The notes: generated by a model from the letters alone, not told the origin. DNA of 64,000 bases from an uncultured Kordiimonas sp. (GCA_947503575.1 CANNDZ010000001.1:1798001-1862000); one strand, 5' to 3'; counted from the first letter of the stretch, positions 17,729 through 27,722 are shown. Program-made: numbers and translations.

Positions 17729-18784
17729 GTGCACCAAATGAACGTATTTCACCCCGTCAGGGGCGTAGGGCACATTTTTTTCTGGTACGATAACTGGCGG
17801 CTTGCTGCCCGTGTCCGGTCCCGCATGATATCGCACGGGTTTGTAGAATGCCCATTGCCTGACGAACGTGTGCATTGCTTTTTGTGTGACGACTTTGAAA
17901 CATGCCTGCCTGTGCTAAGCAACTTTCTCACGGAGCGTGAAAAGCGTCAGGTTTCTATTCTGATGTCCGAAACACCAACGCCCAGTATTTTTGAATTTGG
18001 CCGATTAAAAACGATAGAAACGCACGAGATACAATTGCTGGGCCTGTGGCTTGGTGACATGTTGATGGACCGGCGCTATCGCTCGCTGATGCAACCAATT
18101 GTTCATGCCAAAAATCAAAACCATATAATGGGGTACGAATTTCTGATCCGTGGCCTGCACACTGATGGCACAGACATACCCGCTCCTACATTGTTTGCAA
18201 CCGCCGAAAAATGCGAAATGTTGTACGCACTGGATATGGCGGCAGGGGAAAGCGCGACCCGTACAGCCCGCATGCACGATATAACAGAAGATGTGTTTGT
18301 AAATGTCCTGCCGCGGACCATCGGCAGCGAAGACGGCCTGGATGCCTGGCTGCAAGCGGTCATGGCAGCGGCAGAACTGCCCCCGGAACAAATGGTTTTT
18401 GAGCTTGTGGAAAGCCAACAGCTTGAAGATGTTGACACGCTGAAAAGGCTTGTCGCCAAGCTGCATGATCAAGGCATAAGGGTGGCCCTTGATGACTTTG
18501 GCAGTGGCTTCAACAATCTGGTTGGGCTGGTTGAGGTGGCGCCAGACTATATCAAGATCGACAAGTCGCTGGTTGATGACCTGTCAAAAGAACACCGAAA
18601 GTCTAAACTTATTGCCAATGTTGTCGACTCAGCAAAAAATTCAGACATCGAAGTGATAGCAGAAGGCGTTGAAGACAAAGAGACTGCCGATATTCTGGTA
18701 TCATTGGGTGTTGATTATCTGCAGGGTTACCATATTGGCTACCCAAAGGATGAACCCGTAAGACCTGCGTCTATCGCAGTCTAA
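17729..18784 (+). CDS. EAL-domain cyclic-di-GMP phosphodiesterase
   Basis: About 351 residues from a GTG at 17729 with GAGAG five bases upstream. An ATG at 17738 or one overlapping the asparaginase gene (17645) are alternatives. The N-terminal 110 residues match no domain I recognise. The EAL domain follows: MGYEFLIRG stands for the EAL signature with its metal-binding Glu kept, then VFVNVLP, FELVESQQ, ALDDFGSG, IKIDKSL, AEGVED and QGYHIG. All the usual metal and catalytic residues appear to be present, so hydrolysis of c-di-GMP is likely. There is no membrane segment or GGDEF domain. It is convergent with marR, and the two stop codons overlap. Confidence 0.88.
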   Translation: MHQMNVFHPVRGVGHIFFWYDNWRLAARVRSRMISHGFVECPLPDERVHCFLCDDFETCLPVLSNFLTEREKRQVSILMSETPTPSIFEFGRLKTIETHEIQLLGLWLGDMLMDRRYRSLMQPIVHAKNQNHIMGYEFLIRGLHTDGTDIPAPTLFATAEKCEMLYALDMAAGESATRTARMHDITEDVFVNVLPRTIGSEDGLDAWLQAVMAAAELPPEQMVFELVESQQLEDVDTLKRLVAKLHDQGIRVALDDFGSGFNNLVGLVEVAPDYIKIDKSLVDDLSKEHRKSKLIANVVDSAKNSDIEVIAEGVEDKETADILVSLGVDYLQGYHIGYPKDEPVRPASIAV

Positions 18785-19248
18785 CCGTCTGACGTCTCAA
18801 GCTGACTAGCGTTCAGTTTTACCAACAACCCGTCCAAAAGTCTTTTCTCGTCATCCGAAAATTCTTCCAGAAGCTTTGCCTCATACTCCAGGGCAATCGG
18901 GGTCACATCCCGGTATATTTTGTGCCCGTCTTCCGACAGCGCCAATACAGACCGGCGCTTGTCTTCGTTCGCGAAGTGCCGTTCAATACGCCCAGCGTCC
19001 AATAGCTTGCTAACGGCGCGGGACACGGCAACCTTGTCCATAGCTGTACGGTCTGCAACTTGCCCAGCTGACAAGTCGGGTTGCTCGCCCAGTACCGCCA
19101 TAACCCGCCATTCGGGCAAGGTCAGCTGAAAGCGTTCCTCGTAACCGTCTGCAATAGACCGGCTTATTCTGTTCGATAGCACAGACAGTCGGTAGGGTAG
19201 AAAGTCCGCCAGCAGCAGCGTTTCAGGGTCCTTACTGTGTTCGGACAT
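18781..19248 (-). CDS. MarR family transcriptional regulator
   Basis: 155 residues with a winged helix-turn-helix around 47-115: LPEWRVMAVLGEQPDLSAGQVADRT, then the recognition helix in KVAVSRAVSKLLDAGRIERH and the wing NEDKRRSVLALS. MarR proteins are dimeric repressors released by small aromatic ligands. It is divergent from the tyrosine/phenylalanine catabolic operon starting at 19394, and a perfect palindrome lies between the two genes (19294-19315). It therefore very probably represses that operon and itself, with a tyrosine-pathway intermediate as inducer (inference). Its own ribosome site is GGGAGAA. Confidence 0.92.
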   Translation of the reverse strand: MSEHSKDPETLLLADFLPYRLSVLSNRISRSIADGYEERFQLTLPEWRVMAVLGEQPDLSAGQVADRTAMDKVAVSRAVSKLLDAGRIERHFANEDKRRSVLALSEDGHKIYRDVTPIALEYEAKLLEEFSDDEKRLLDGLLVKLNASQLETSDG

Positions 19249-19293
19249 TTTTTCTCCCGTTTTTTATTCCAGGCACATCGGTCGCCTATTGCA

Positions 19294-19315
19294 ATTAGTT
19301 ACGAATGAAACTAAT
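19294..19315 (+). promoter_or_regulatory. MarR-type operator, ATTAGTT-N8-AACTAAT
   Basis: A perfect 7-bp inverted repeat with an 8-bp spacer (22 bp overall) lies between the divergent marR and hppD genes, 46 bp from the marR start and 79 bp from the hppD start. Size and symmetry match MarR dimer sites. Confidence 0.7.
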
Positions 19316-19393
19316 ATAGAGTCAATTGAGTGATGCGATCAACCGTATCGTGTCTTTTTGCCTTTCTACACAAGTTTTTTGGAGAGTTGGACC

Positions 19394-20482
19394 ATGGCGG
19401 ATCTGTTTGAAAACCCGATGGGGCTTTGTGGTTTTGAGTTTGTTGAGTTTGCGGCAGCGGAAAAAGGCATTCTTGAGCCTGTTTTTGAAGCAATGGGTTT
19501 CACCAAAGTTGCACGCCATCGCTCTAAGGACGTGGAGCTTTGGCGTCAGGGCGATATCAACTTTATTACTAACTATGAGCCGAAGTCACCGGCGGCCTAC
19601 TTTGCGGAAGAACACGGTCCGTGTGCATCCGGTATGGCGTTCAGGGTAAAAGACAGCCGCGCCGCTTATGAGCGCGCGCTCGAGCATGGTGCGCAGCCCG
19701 TTGATGTCCCAACCGGCCCCATGGAGCTGAAGCTGCCCGCCATCAAAGGTATTGGCGGAGCCATGTTGTATTTGATTGATCGCTTTGAAGACGGCAAAAG
19801 CATTTATGACATTGATTTTGAATGGATTGAAGGTGTTGATCGTCATCCAAAAGGCTGTGGATTCAATGTGATAGATCACCTAACACACAATGTGTATCGC
19901 GGCCGCATGGATTACTGGGCCAACTATTACGAAAAGCTCTTTAACTTCAAGGAAATCCGCTATTTCGACATTAAAGGCGAATACACAGGCCTGTTGTCTC
20001 GTGCCATGACGGCGCCAGACGGCTTGATTCGTATCCCGTTAAACGAAGAATCCGGCGGCGGTAACGGCCAGATTGAAGAATATCTGATGCAATACAACGG
20101 CGAGGGCATCCAGCATATCGCCTTTTCCTGCGATAATCTGCTTGAGTGCTGGGACCGCCTGAAAGAGCGCGGTGTACCGTTTATGACAGCGCCGCCAGAA
20201 ACATATTATTCTATGCTCGACGAACGTCTGCCAGGCCACGGTGAACCCGTAGAAGAGCTACAAAAACGCGGCATCCTGCTGGATGGATCAACAGAAGATG
20301 GCGACCCACGGTTGTTGCTTCAGATATTCTCTGACACCGCCATCGGCCCAATTTTCTTTGAGTTTATCCAGCGCAAAAAAGATGAAGGCTTTGGTGAAGG
20401 TAACTTCAAGGCACTGTTCGAATCAATTGAACGCGACCAGGTAGCGCGCGGTGTGATCGGCAACAAGGAAGACGCTGCATAA
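19394..20482 (+). CDS. hppD: 4-hydroxyphenylpyruvate dioxygenase
   Basis: 362 residues from the ATG at 19394, with GGAGAG seven bases upstream. It has two tandem VOC domains, and the C-terminal one holds the iron ligands H162 (VIDHLTHNV), H241 (GIQHIAFSC) and E323 (PIFFEFIQR). It converts 4-hydroxyphenylpyruvate to homogentisate with decarboxylation and side-chain migration. It leads an operon with a VOC protein, fumarylacetoacetase, maleylacetoacetate isomerase and phenylalanine hydroxylase, and lies across from a MarR regulator whose probable operator is in the shared promoter region. Confidence 0.97.
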   Translation: MADLFENPMGLCGFEFVEFAAAEKGILEPVFEAMGFTKVARHRSKDVELWRQGDINFITNYEPKSPAAYFAEEHGPCASGMAFRVKDSRAAYERALEHGAQPVDVPTGPMELKLPAIKGIGGAMLYLIDRFEDGKSIYDIDFEWIEGVDRHPKGCGFNVIDHLTHNVYRGRMDYWANYYEKLFNFKEIRYFDIKGEYTGLLSRAMTAPDGLIRIPLNEESGGGNGQIEEYLMQYNGEGIQHIAFSCDNLLECWDRLKERGVPFMTAPPETYYSMLDERLPGHGEPVEELQKRGILLDGSTEDGDPRLLLQIFSDTAIGPIFFEFIQRKKDEGFGEGNFKALFESIERDQVARGVIGNKEDAA

Positions 20483-20530
20483 GCGCCATAATAAGCGCCA
20501 GAATAAGCACCACATTTGAAAGGACCAGCC

Positions 20531-21079
20531 ATGGAGTTAAAGCGCATACATCATGTTGCCTATCGCTGCCGGGATGCGAAGGAAACAGTTGAGTTTTACC
20601 AGAAGCATCTGGATATGGATTTTCAGCTGGCGATTGCTGAAGATGCGGTGCCGTCCACGGGCGAACCGGATCCTTACATGCATGTGTTCCTGGATGCCGG
20701 GAACGGCAATGTGTTGGCGTTTTTTGAACTGCCAACCCAGCCGGAAATGGGCCGCGATGAAAAAACGCCTGAGTGGGTGCAGCATATTGCGTTTGAGCTG
20801 GAAGACATGGATGCGCTATTGGCCGCAAAAGAGCGGCTGGAGGCAGCAGGCATCGAAGTGTTGGGGCCAACCGAACACACGATTTTCAAGTCGATCTATT
20901 TCTTTGACCCCAATGGCCACCGGCTGGAACTCGCTGCCAACACGGCAAAGCCCGGCATGCTGGCTGAGTTGAAGCGCGTTGCACCTGAAATGCTGGAAGA
21001 ATGGTCCCAAACGAAAAAAGCGCCAAAACATGCCGCATGGTTACACGGCGAAGGGGAATTCAAGGCGGTTGACCCTTAG
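20531..21079 (+). CDS. VOC family protein with a 2-His-1-Glu metal site
   Basis: 182 residues from the ATG at 20531 (AAGGA upstream). A vicinal-oxygen-chelate fold of two beta-alpha-beta-beta-beta modules is followed by a 40-residue tail. H8 (RIHHVAY), H85 (WVQHIAFEL) and E133 (GHRLELAAN) sit where metal ligands of glyoxalase/extradiol-type members lie, so it is probably a metalloenzyme. Annotation systems often call such proteins lactoylglutathione lyase, but nothing here shows that activity. It occupies the operon slot between hppD and the FAH gene, where homogentisate dioxygenase (hmgA) commonly sits. It may have a pathway-related role; which one is unknown. Confidence 0.8.
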   Translation: MELKRIHHVAYRCRDAKETVEFYQKHLDMDFQLAIAEDAVPSTGEPDPYMHVFLDAGNGNVLAFFELPTQPEMGRDEKTPEWVQHIAFELEDMDALLAAKERLEAAGIEVLGPTEHTIFKSIYFFDPNGHRLELAANTAKPGMLAELKRVAPEMLEEWSQTKKAPKHAAWLHGEGEFKAVDP

Positions 21080-21134
21080 ACCCTGACAGCCCATCAAACC
21101 ATATTCAGACTAGAACAAGAGACTAGGGAATTTT

Positions 21135-22142
21135 ATGAAACTTGCATCGCTTAAACATGGACGGGACGGCAAACTCGTTGTTGTCTCTAGAGACCTGACC
21201 CGCATGGCGGACGCCGCCGACATTGCCCCGACATTGCAGGCCGCTCTTGATGACTGGGACACAGCGCGCCCCAAGCTGGCCGCCCTATATAAAGACCTGA
21301 ATTCAGGGAGTGTGGCAGGTGTGCCATTTGACGAAGCGGACTGTGCGTCGCCGCTACCGCGCGCGTTTCAGTGGGCTGATGGGTCTGCATATGTCAATCA
21401 TGTGGAACTTGTGCGCAAGGCGCGCGGCGCTGAAATGCCGACAAGCTTCTGGACGGACCCGCTGATGTATCAGGGCGGTTCTGATACTTTTCTGGACCCG
21501 CGCGGTGATATTGTTATGCCGCAAACCGAAGGGTGGGGCGTGGACTTTGAAGCGGAAGTCGCTGTCATCACAGGTGATGTGCCGATGGGCGTGAGCGCTT
21601 CAGATGCAGGCAATCACATTAAGCTGTTGATGCTGGTAAATGACGTGTCTTTGCGCGGCCTTATTCCTGGCGAGCTGGGCAAGGGCTTTGGCTTTTTTCA
21701 AGCCAAGCCATCCAGTGCGTTCAGCCCGGTTTGTGTAACGCCTGATGAGCTCGGTGATGCCTGGGTCGACAACAAGGTTCATTTGCCGCTTGTCTCTCAC
21801 CTGAACGGTGACATGTTCGGCAAGCCCGACGCCGGAATTGATATGACCTTCGACTTTGGCCAACTGGTTGCGCATGCAGCGAAAACCCGCCCGCTAGGTG
21901 CTGGGGCGATTGTGGGTTCCGGCACAGTTTCCAACAAGCTGGATGATGGCCCGGGTAAACCGGTTGCAGAAGGCGGCGTTGGCTACAGCTGTATTGCAGA
22001 GATTCGGATGATTGAAACCATTGATACGGGTACTGCCAAAACGCCGTTTATGGATTTTGGTGACCAGGTTCGGATTGAGATGTTTGACGCGGACGGCGCA
22101 TCCATTTTTGGGGCCATTGACCAGACACTGGTGAAAGCATAA
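21135..22142 (+). CDS. Fumarylacetoacetate hydrolase family protein (fumarylacetoacetase)
   Basis: 335 residues of the FAH fold. The metal-binding region GWGVDFEAEVAVITGDVP, the block LMLVNDVSLRGLIPGELGKGFGF and the later GTVSNKLDD are recognisable. It follows the short bacterial fumarylacetoacetase type, with an N-terminal domain (MKLASLKHGRDGKLVVVSRD) found in two-domain enzymes. It cleaves fumarylacetoacetate to fumarate and acetoacetate, the last step of tyrosine breakdown. AGGGA precedes the start, and the next gene, the isomerase that makes its substrate, starts 4 bp after its stop. Confidence 0.92.
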   Translation: MKLASLKHGRDGKLVVVSRDLTRMADAADIAPTLQAALDDWDTARPKLAALYKDLNSGSVAGVPFDEADCASPLPRAFQWADGSAYVNHVELVRKARGAEMPTSFWTDPLMYQGGSDTFLDPRGDIVMPQTEGWGVDFEAEVAVITGDVPMGVSASDAGNHIKLLMLVNDVSLRGLIPGELGKGFGFFQAKPSSAFSPVCVTPDELGDAWVDNKVHLPLVSHLNGDMFGKPDAGIDMTFDFGQLVAHAAKTRPLGAGAIVGSGTVSNKLDDGPGKPVAEGGVGYSCIAEIRMIETIDTGTAKTPFMDFGDQVRIEMFDADGASIFGAIDQTLVKA

Positions 22143-22146
22143 GCCC

Positions 22147-22791
22147 ATGAAATTATATGGGTATTATAGATCATCAGCTGCATATCGGGTGCGTATCGCG
22201 CTTGGTTTGAAGGGGCTGACGTTCGACAATATTCCCGTAAACCTTGTACCAGGCGTTAGCGAGCAGAAAAGCGACAGCTACCGTGCGGTTAACCCGCAGA
22301 GCAGAGTGCCTTTTTATGAGGACGGGGCGGTGGCAATCAGCCAATCGCCAGCGATCCTCGAGTATCTGGAAGAAACCTACCCAGACGTGCCGTTGTTGCC
22401 GAATGGAACAGCGGACCGGGCGGTGGTACGGCAGCTTGCCAGCTTAGTGGGGTGTGACATTCACCCCCTAAATAATCTGTCGGTTTTGCAGACGCTAAAG
22501 CACGACCTGAACGCCGACCAGGCCGCAATTGACGCTTGGTACAGAAAATGGATTATTGAGGGGTTTGAAGCACTTGAGGTTCTTTTAGTGAAATCTGCGG
22601 GCAAATTTTGTTTTGGCGATGCGCCAACACTGGCTGACATTTATCTGGTACCGCAGGTTTGGAACGCGCGCCGCTTCAATGTGCCGCTTGATGCTTTTCC
22701 AACAATTCAGCGGATAGATGTGGCGTGTAATCAGATAGACGCTTTTATTGCTGCTGCGCCTGAGAACCAGCCGGATGCACCGCAAGACTGA
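22147..22791 (+). CDS. maiA: Maleylacetoacetate isomerase (zeta-class GST)
   Basis: 214 residues with the GST thioredoxin-like N-terminal domain. YYRSSAAYRVRIALGLKG is the zeta-class glutathione-binding signature, although the usual SSCS reads SSAA, so the active-site cysteine is replaced. The all-helical C-terminal domain contains DIHPLNNLSVLQ, which is typical of the isomerase. It converts maleylacetoacetate to fumarylacetoacetate using glutathione. There is no strong ribosome site; the start lies 4 bp after the FAH stop, so coupled translation is likely. Confidence 0.92.
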   Translation: MKLYGYYRSSAAYRVRIALGLKGLTFDNIPVNLVPGVSEQKSDSYRAVNPQSRVPFYEDGAVAISQSPAILEYLEETYPDVPLLPNGTADRAVVRQLASLVGCDIHPLNNLSVLQTLKHDLNADQAAIDAWYRKWIIEGFEALEVLLVKSAGKFCFGDAPTLADIYLVPQVWNARRFNVPLDAFPTIQRIDVACNQIDAFIAAAPENQPDAPQD

Positions 22792-22838
22792 GGAATAGGG
22801 ACACCTAGGGATAGGATCGTCGAGGGAAAGGACTTACC

Positions 22839-23720
22839 ATGGAAATTGTTACGCGTTTGGGACGGACTGTTGAAGTCAACGATGACTATACGGTCGACCA
22901 AAACTGGGAGCATTTCACCGCAGAGGAGCACGACCGCTGGGACCGCCTGTATGAGCGTCAAGGCAAAGTGTTGCCTGGCCTTGCCTGTGACGAGTTTATC
23001 AAAGGGTTGGATGAACTACGCCTTTCAGAGAGCGGCATTCCGCACTTTGGTCGTTTGTCCGACCGGCTGGAAGAACGCACAGGCTGGCGCATTGTTGCTG
23101 TGCCTGACTTGGTGCCGGATGAAGTCTTTTTCGATCATCTGGCTAATCGCCGTTTCCCTGCAGGCAACTTCATCCGTCCGGAAGCTCAGCTTGACTATTT
23201 GCAGGAACCCGATGTTTTTCATGATGTTTATGGTCATGTGCCCCTTTTGGCGAATCCGATTTTTGCAGATTATATGGAAGCCTATGGCAAGGGTGGACAG
23301 CGTGCGATGGGGCGGGGTGTCCTGAAAAATCTGGCGCGGCTGTATTGGTATACCGTTGAATTTGGTTTGATCAACACGCCGGACGGGATGCGCATTTATG
23401 GTGCAGGGATTTTAAGTTCTAAAACTGAAAGTATTTTTTCCCTGAAGGACCCCAGTCCGAACCGCATTCATTTTGATTTGAAACGCTTGATGAAAACTGA
23501 TTACCGCATTGATGATTTTCAGCAAACCTATTGGGTAATCAATGGCTTTGATGAACTTCTTGAAGCAACATATCAGGATTTTGGTCCCTTGTATGATGAG
23601 CTGGAATCCGATGAAACCAATTATCCAGTGGACACTGTTCTGGAAAGCGACACGGTTCATAACGTGGGGACGCAAGCCTATGCCAAAGCAGGCGGGCGGC
23701 TCGCGAAAGAAGCCAGTTAG
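22839..23720 (+). CDS. phhA: Phenylalanine 4-monooxygenase
   Basis: 293 residues, the bacterial catalytic-domain-only form. The iron ligands are H128 and H133 (QEPDVFHDVYGHVPLL) and E174 (YWYTVEFGLI). The pterin region around RFPAGNFIRPEAQLDYLQEPD is intact. It hydroxylates L-phenylalanine to tyrosine with tetrahydrobiopterin, feeding the hppD pathway upstream in the same operon. No phhB (pterin dehydratase) or aromatic aminotransferase gene is next to it. AAAGGA precedes the ATG, and an intrinsic terminator follows. Confidence 0.97.
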   Translation: MEIVTRLGRTVEVNDDYTVDQNWEHFTAEEHDRWDRLYERQGKVLPGLACDEFIKGLDELRLSESGIPHFGRLSDRLEERTGWRIVAVPDLVPDEVFFDHLANRRFPAGNFIRPEAQLDYLQEPDVFHDVYGHVPLLANPIFADYMEAYGKGGQRAMGRGVLKNLARLYWYTVEFGLINTPDGMRIYGAGILSSKTESIFSLKDPSPNRIHFDLKRLMKTDYRIDDFQQTYWVINGFDELLEATYQDFGPLYDELESDETNYPVDTVLESDTVHNVGTQAYAKAGGRLAKEAS

Positions 23721-23749
23721 CCTGCACCTAATACCGTGAATTATTATTC

Positions 23750-23782
23750 AAAGAGCGACCTTTCCCTGGTCGCTCTTTTTTT
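23750..23782 (+). terminator. Intrinsic terminator after phhA
   Basis: An 11-bp perfect stem (23750-23760 with 23768-23778) around a 7-base loop, with a run of T residues at the 3' end. It ends the Phe/Tyr operon. Confidence 0.92.
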
Positions 23783-23992
23783 GCACATATCGCAAATATG
23801 CTGTTTATGAGCGGAAATCGCCTTCATGAGCCCAAAAGCATCGCAAAAAAATTACGGATATTGATCAAAAAATTACGAAAAAGAGCAAAAAAGGGAATCA
23901 TTTTGCCCAAAAAGGGGATGGTCTGCCGACAGTCCATCGCCTACCTGCTGGATTTTCCGTTGTGAAATTTTTGGAAAGGGTTAGGTGATTTT
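23783..23992. other. AT-rich non-coding stretch ahead of the bkd leader
   Basis: Part of the 421-bp gap between phhA and the bkd operon. It is rich in A-runs (about 23840-23920) and holds no credible gene. The bkd promoter probably lies here or just downstream, but no sigma-70 hexamer pair with good spacing stands out. Confidence 0.5.
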
Positions 23993-24046
23993 ATGATCAA
24001 TATCATCATCATTGTCTGTTCAGCCTTCGCGAATATGTCGAACTGA
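23993..24046 (+). CDS. Ile/Val-rich 17-residue leader peptide ahead of the bkd operon (candidate)
   Basis: A 17-codon frame reads MINIIIIVCSAFANMSN and stops at TGA, 95 bp before the first bkd gene. AGGTG lies five bases before its ATG, one of the better ribosome sites in this region. Five of its first seven codons are Ile (ATC/ATT), followed by Val. The operon it precedes oxidises the 2-oxoacids of Ile, Val and Leu. Right after the stop, ATGTCA (24048-24053) can pair with TGACAT (24100-24105). That pairing excludes a second one, TGACA (24100-24104) with TGTCA (24114-24118). This arrangement resembles a translational sensor of branched-chain amino acid supply. It is an inference from one sequence, and chance cannot be excluded. 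Confidence 0.45.
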   Translation: MINIIIIVCSAFANMSN

Positions 24047-24088
24047 GATGTCACGCCAATGTGTGATTGATTCCTGCCTCAAAAATAC

Positions 24089-25368
<1,280 letters not shown>

Positions 25369-25371
25369 CCC

Positions 25372-26388
25372 ATGCCACAAATGAACATGATTGATGCCAT
25401 CCGCGATGCGATGGATGTTAAAATGGCTGAAGACGACAATGTTGTCGTGTTTGGTGAAGACGTTGGCTATTTCGGTGGTGTGTTCCGCTGCACCCATGGC
25501 TTGCAGGAAAAATATGGCACATCCCGTGTGTTTGACAGCCCCATCAACGAAAGCGGCATTGTTGGTACAGCCATTGGCATGGCGGCGTATGGCTTGCGCC
25601 CTTGCGTCGAAATTCAGTTTGCGGACTATATTTACCCCGCTTATGACCAGATCGTGTCAGAGGCAGCGCGCATGCGGTATCGCTCCAGCGCGGAGTTCAC
25701 GTCACCGCTGGTTATTCGCACGCCGTGTGGTGGCGGTATTTTTGGGGGCCAAACCCACAGCCAAAGCCCAGAGTCGCTCTTTACCCACATTTCTGGTGTA
25801 AAAACGGTGATTGTCTCAAACCCGTATGACGCAAAAGGCATGTTGATTTCGGCGATCGAAGATGATGACCCTGTCATCTTCTTTGAACCAAAACGCCTGT
25901 ATAACGGGCCGTTTGATGGTCATCATGACCGCCCGGCGAAAAACTGGTCCACACACCCCAAGGGCGATGTGCCAGAAGGGCATTACACGGTGCCAATTGG
26001 AAAGGCAGACGTGGTCAGCGAAGGCTCTGACGTTACGATCCTGACCTATGGCACCATGGTGTATGTTGCCGAAGCCGTTAAGCAGGAAACCGGCATTGAC
26101 GCTGAGATCATTGATCTGCGGTCCCTGCTGCCGCTGGATATCGACACTATTGTCGCATCAGTTAAAAAAACCGGGCGCTGCATGGTGCTACATGAAGCAA
26201 CGCTCACTAGCGGTTTTGGCGCAGAGCTGGCGGCTCAGGTACAGGAACGCTGTTTCTACCACCTTGAGGTGCCTGTCGGCCGTGTAACGGGGTGGGATAC
26301 ACCGTATCCACATGCGCAGGAGTGGGACTATTTCCCTGGGCCTGCACGGGTCGGCGCAGAGCTTAAAGCAATGATGGAGTCAGTCTGA
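25372..26388 (+). CDS. bkdA2: Branched-chain 2-oxoacid dehydrogenase E1 component, beta subunit
   Basis: 338 residues, starting 3 bp after the alpha subunit. It has the transketolase pyrimidine-binding domain (VVFGEDVGYFGGVFRCT, SPINESGIVGTAIGMA, EIQFADYIYPAYDQI) and the C-terminal transketolase domain (EVIDLRSLLPLD-like block at about 240-255). It forms the alpha2beta2 E1 with the previous gene. Its TGA overlaps the ATG of the E2 gene by one base, so stoichiometric translation is likely. Confidence 0.96.
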   Translation: MPQMNMIDAIRDAMDVKMAEDDNVVVFGEDVGYFGGVFRCTHGLQEKYGTSRVFDSPINESGIVGTAIGMAAYGLRPCVEIQFADYIYPAYDQIVSEAARMRYRSSAEFTSPLVIRTPCGGGIFGGQTHSQSPESLFTHISGVKTVIVSNPYDAKGMLISAIEDDDPVIFFEPKRLYNGPFDGHHDRPAKNWSTHPKGDVPEGHYTVPIGKADVVSEGSDVTILTYGTMVYVAEAVKQETGIDAEIIDLRSLLPLDIDTIVASVKKTGRCMVLHEATLTSGFGAELAAQVQERCFYHLEVPVGRVTGWDTPYPHAQEWDYFPGPARVGAELKAMMESV

Positions 26389-27722
26389 TGGGTTTGCACA
26401 AAATTCAAATGCCAGACGTAGGTGAAGGCATCACCGAGGCTGAAATCGTTGAATGGAATGTCAAGGTTGGTGACGTCGTGCGGGAAGATGATGTCCTTGC
26501 CGCTGTTATGACCGACAAGGCAACCGTTGAAATCCCGTCGCCGGTTGATGGCACGGTCAAGGCCATTAACGGCGATGTAGGCGAAAGCGTTGCAGTGGGC
26601 ACGGTTATCATATCGCTTGATGTCGAAGGGCCGGGTAACGAAGCAGAGGTTTCAGAGGCCGCGAGTGCGCCTGACCCTGCACCCGCACCGCAACCTTCAC
26701 CGGAATCGGTGCCCGAGCCTGCACCAGAATCCGCCGCCGCAACTGAACCGGCACCAGCACCTGCACCCAAGACGGCAACGGTTACCAAACCCGTTGTTAC
26801 CGGCAAGGGGGCTGCAATGGCCTCTGCCGCTGTGCCACGGGCAGAAGGTGAAAAACCAATTGCCTCACCTGCCGTGCGCAAGCGTGCGATGGATGCAGGT
26901 ATAAAGCTGACCTATGTACAGGGCTCTGGCCCCGCAGGCCGCATCACCCATGATGATCTGGACGCTCACATGGCGGGTGCAGGGGCAACAGCAGGCGGTA
27001 TCGCCAGCCGCGCGCCCAACCTGAATGTAGAAGAAATCAGGGTCATCGGTCTGCGCCGCAAAATCGCCGAGCGCATGCAGGATGCCAAAAGCCGCATTCC
27101 CCACATTACTTATGTGGAAGAAGTGGATGTTACCGAGGTTGAAAGCCTGCGCGAGCACCTGAACGTAAACCGTAAGGATGGCCAGCCAAAGCTGACGATT
27201 TTGCCTTTCATCATGAAGGCGATGGTTATCGCCATCAAAGACTATCCAAAGCTCAGCTCACACTATGATGATGGCAATGACGTTCTGTACCAATACGGCG
27301 CAGCCCATATTGGTATGGCGGCACAAACCCCAGGTGGCCTTATGGTCCCTGTCATCAAGCATGCGGAAATTCACGATATCTGGGGCTTGGCGGGTGAAAG
27401 CAAACGGTTGGCCGATGCGGCACGCGATGGCTCCATTACCCGTGATGAGCTAACCGGGTCCACCATCACGATTTCAAGCCTTGGCCGGATGGGGGGCATT
27501 GTATCCACGCCCGTTATCAACAGTCCTGAGGTTGCGATTGTTGGTGTGAATAAAGTCATGGTCCAGCCTGTGTTCAAAGACGGTGGTTTTATACCCCGCA
27601 AAATTATGAACCTGTCGTCGTCTTTTGACCATCGCATTGTCGATGGTTGGGATGCCGCAGAATTTATCCAGCGTATTCGTGGGCTCTTGGAAAACCCCGC
27701 CACGCTGTTCATAGACAGTTAG
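26388..27722 (+). CDS. bkdB: Branched-chain 2-oxoacid dehydrogenase E2 (lipoamide acyltransferase)
   Basis: 444 residues in three parts. The lipoyl domain has K44 in MTDKATVEIP as attachment site. A Pro/Ala/Glu-rich linker follows (about 85-145). The E1/E3-binding domain (about 163-195, SPAVRKRAMDAGIKL) comes next. The C-terminal acyltransferase core carries the HxxxDG motif (H415, D419, in SSFDHRIVDGWDAAEF). There is a single lipoyl domain. It moves the acyl group from E1 to CoA, giving isovaleryl-, isobutyryl- and 2-methylbutyryl-CoA. It is translationally coupled to the beta subunit, and the E3 gene follows 13 bp later. Confidence 0.96.
   Translation: MGLHKIQMPDVGEGITEAEIVEWNVKVGDVVREDDVLAAVMTDKATVEIPSPVDGTVKAINGDVGESVAVGTVIISLDVEGPGNEAEVSEAASAPDPAPAPQPSPESVPEPAPESAAATEPAPAPAPKTATVTKPVVTGKGAAMASAAVPRAEGEKPIASPAVRKRAMDAGIKLTYVQGSGPAGRITHDDLDAHMAGAGATAGGIASRAPNLNVEEIRVIGLRRKIAERMQDAKSRIPHITYVEEVDVTEVESLREHLNVNRKDGQPKLTILPFIMKAMVIAIKDYPKLSSHYDDGNDVLYQYGAAHIGMAAQTPGGLMVPVIKHAEIHDIWGLAGESKRLADAARDGSITRDELTGSTITISSLGRMGGIVSTPVINSPEVAIVGVNKVMVQPVFKDGGFIPRKIMNLSSSFDHRIVDGWDAAEFIQRIRGLLENPATLFIDS

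Noticed and set aside
19333-19410. Phe-rich 25-codon frame overlapping the start of hppD, as a third leader peptide
   Set aside because: It contains four Phe codons, but they come from T-runs near the ribosome site. It has no good ribosome site of its own, and it reads through the hppD start in another frame.
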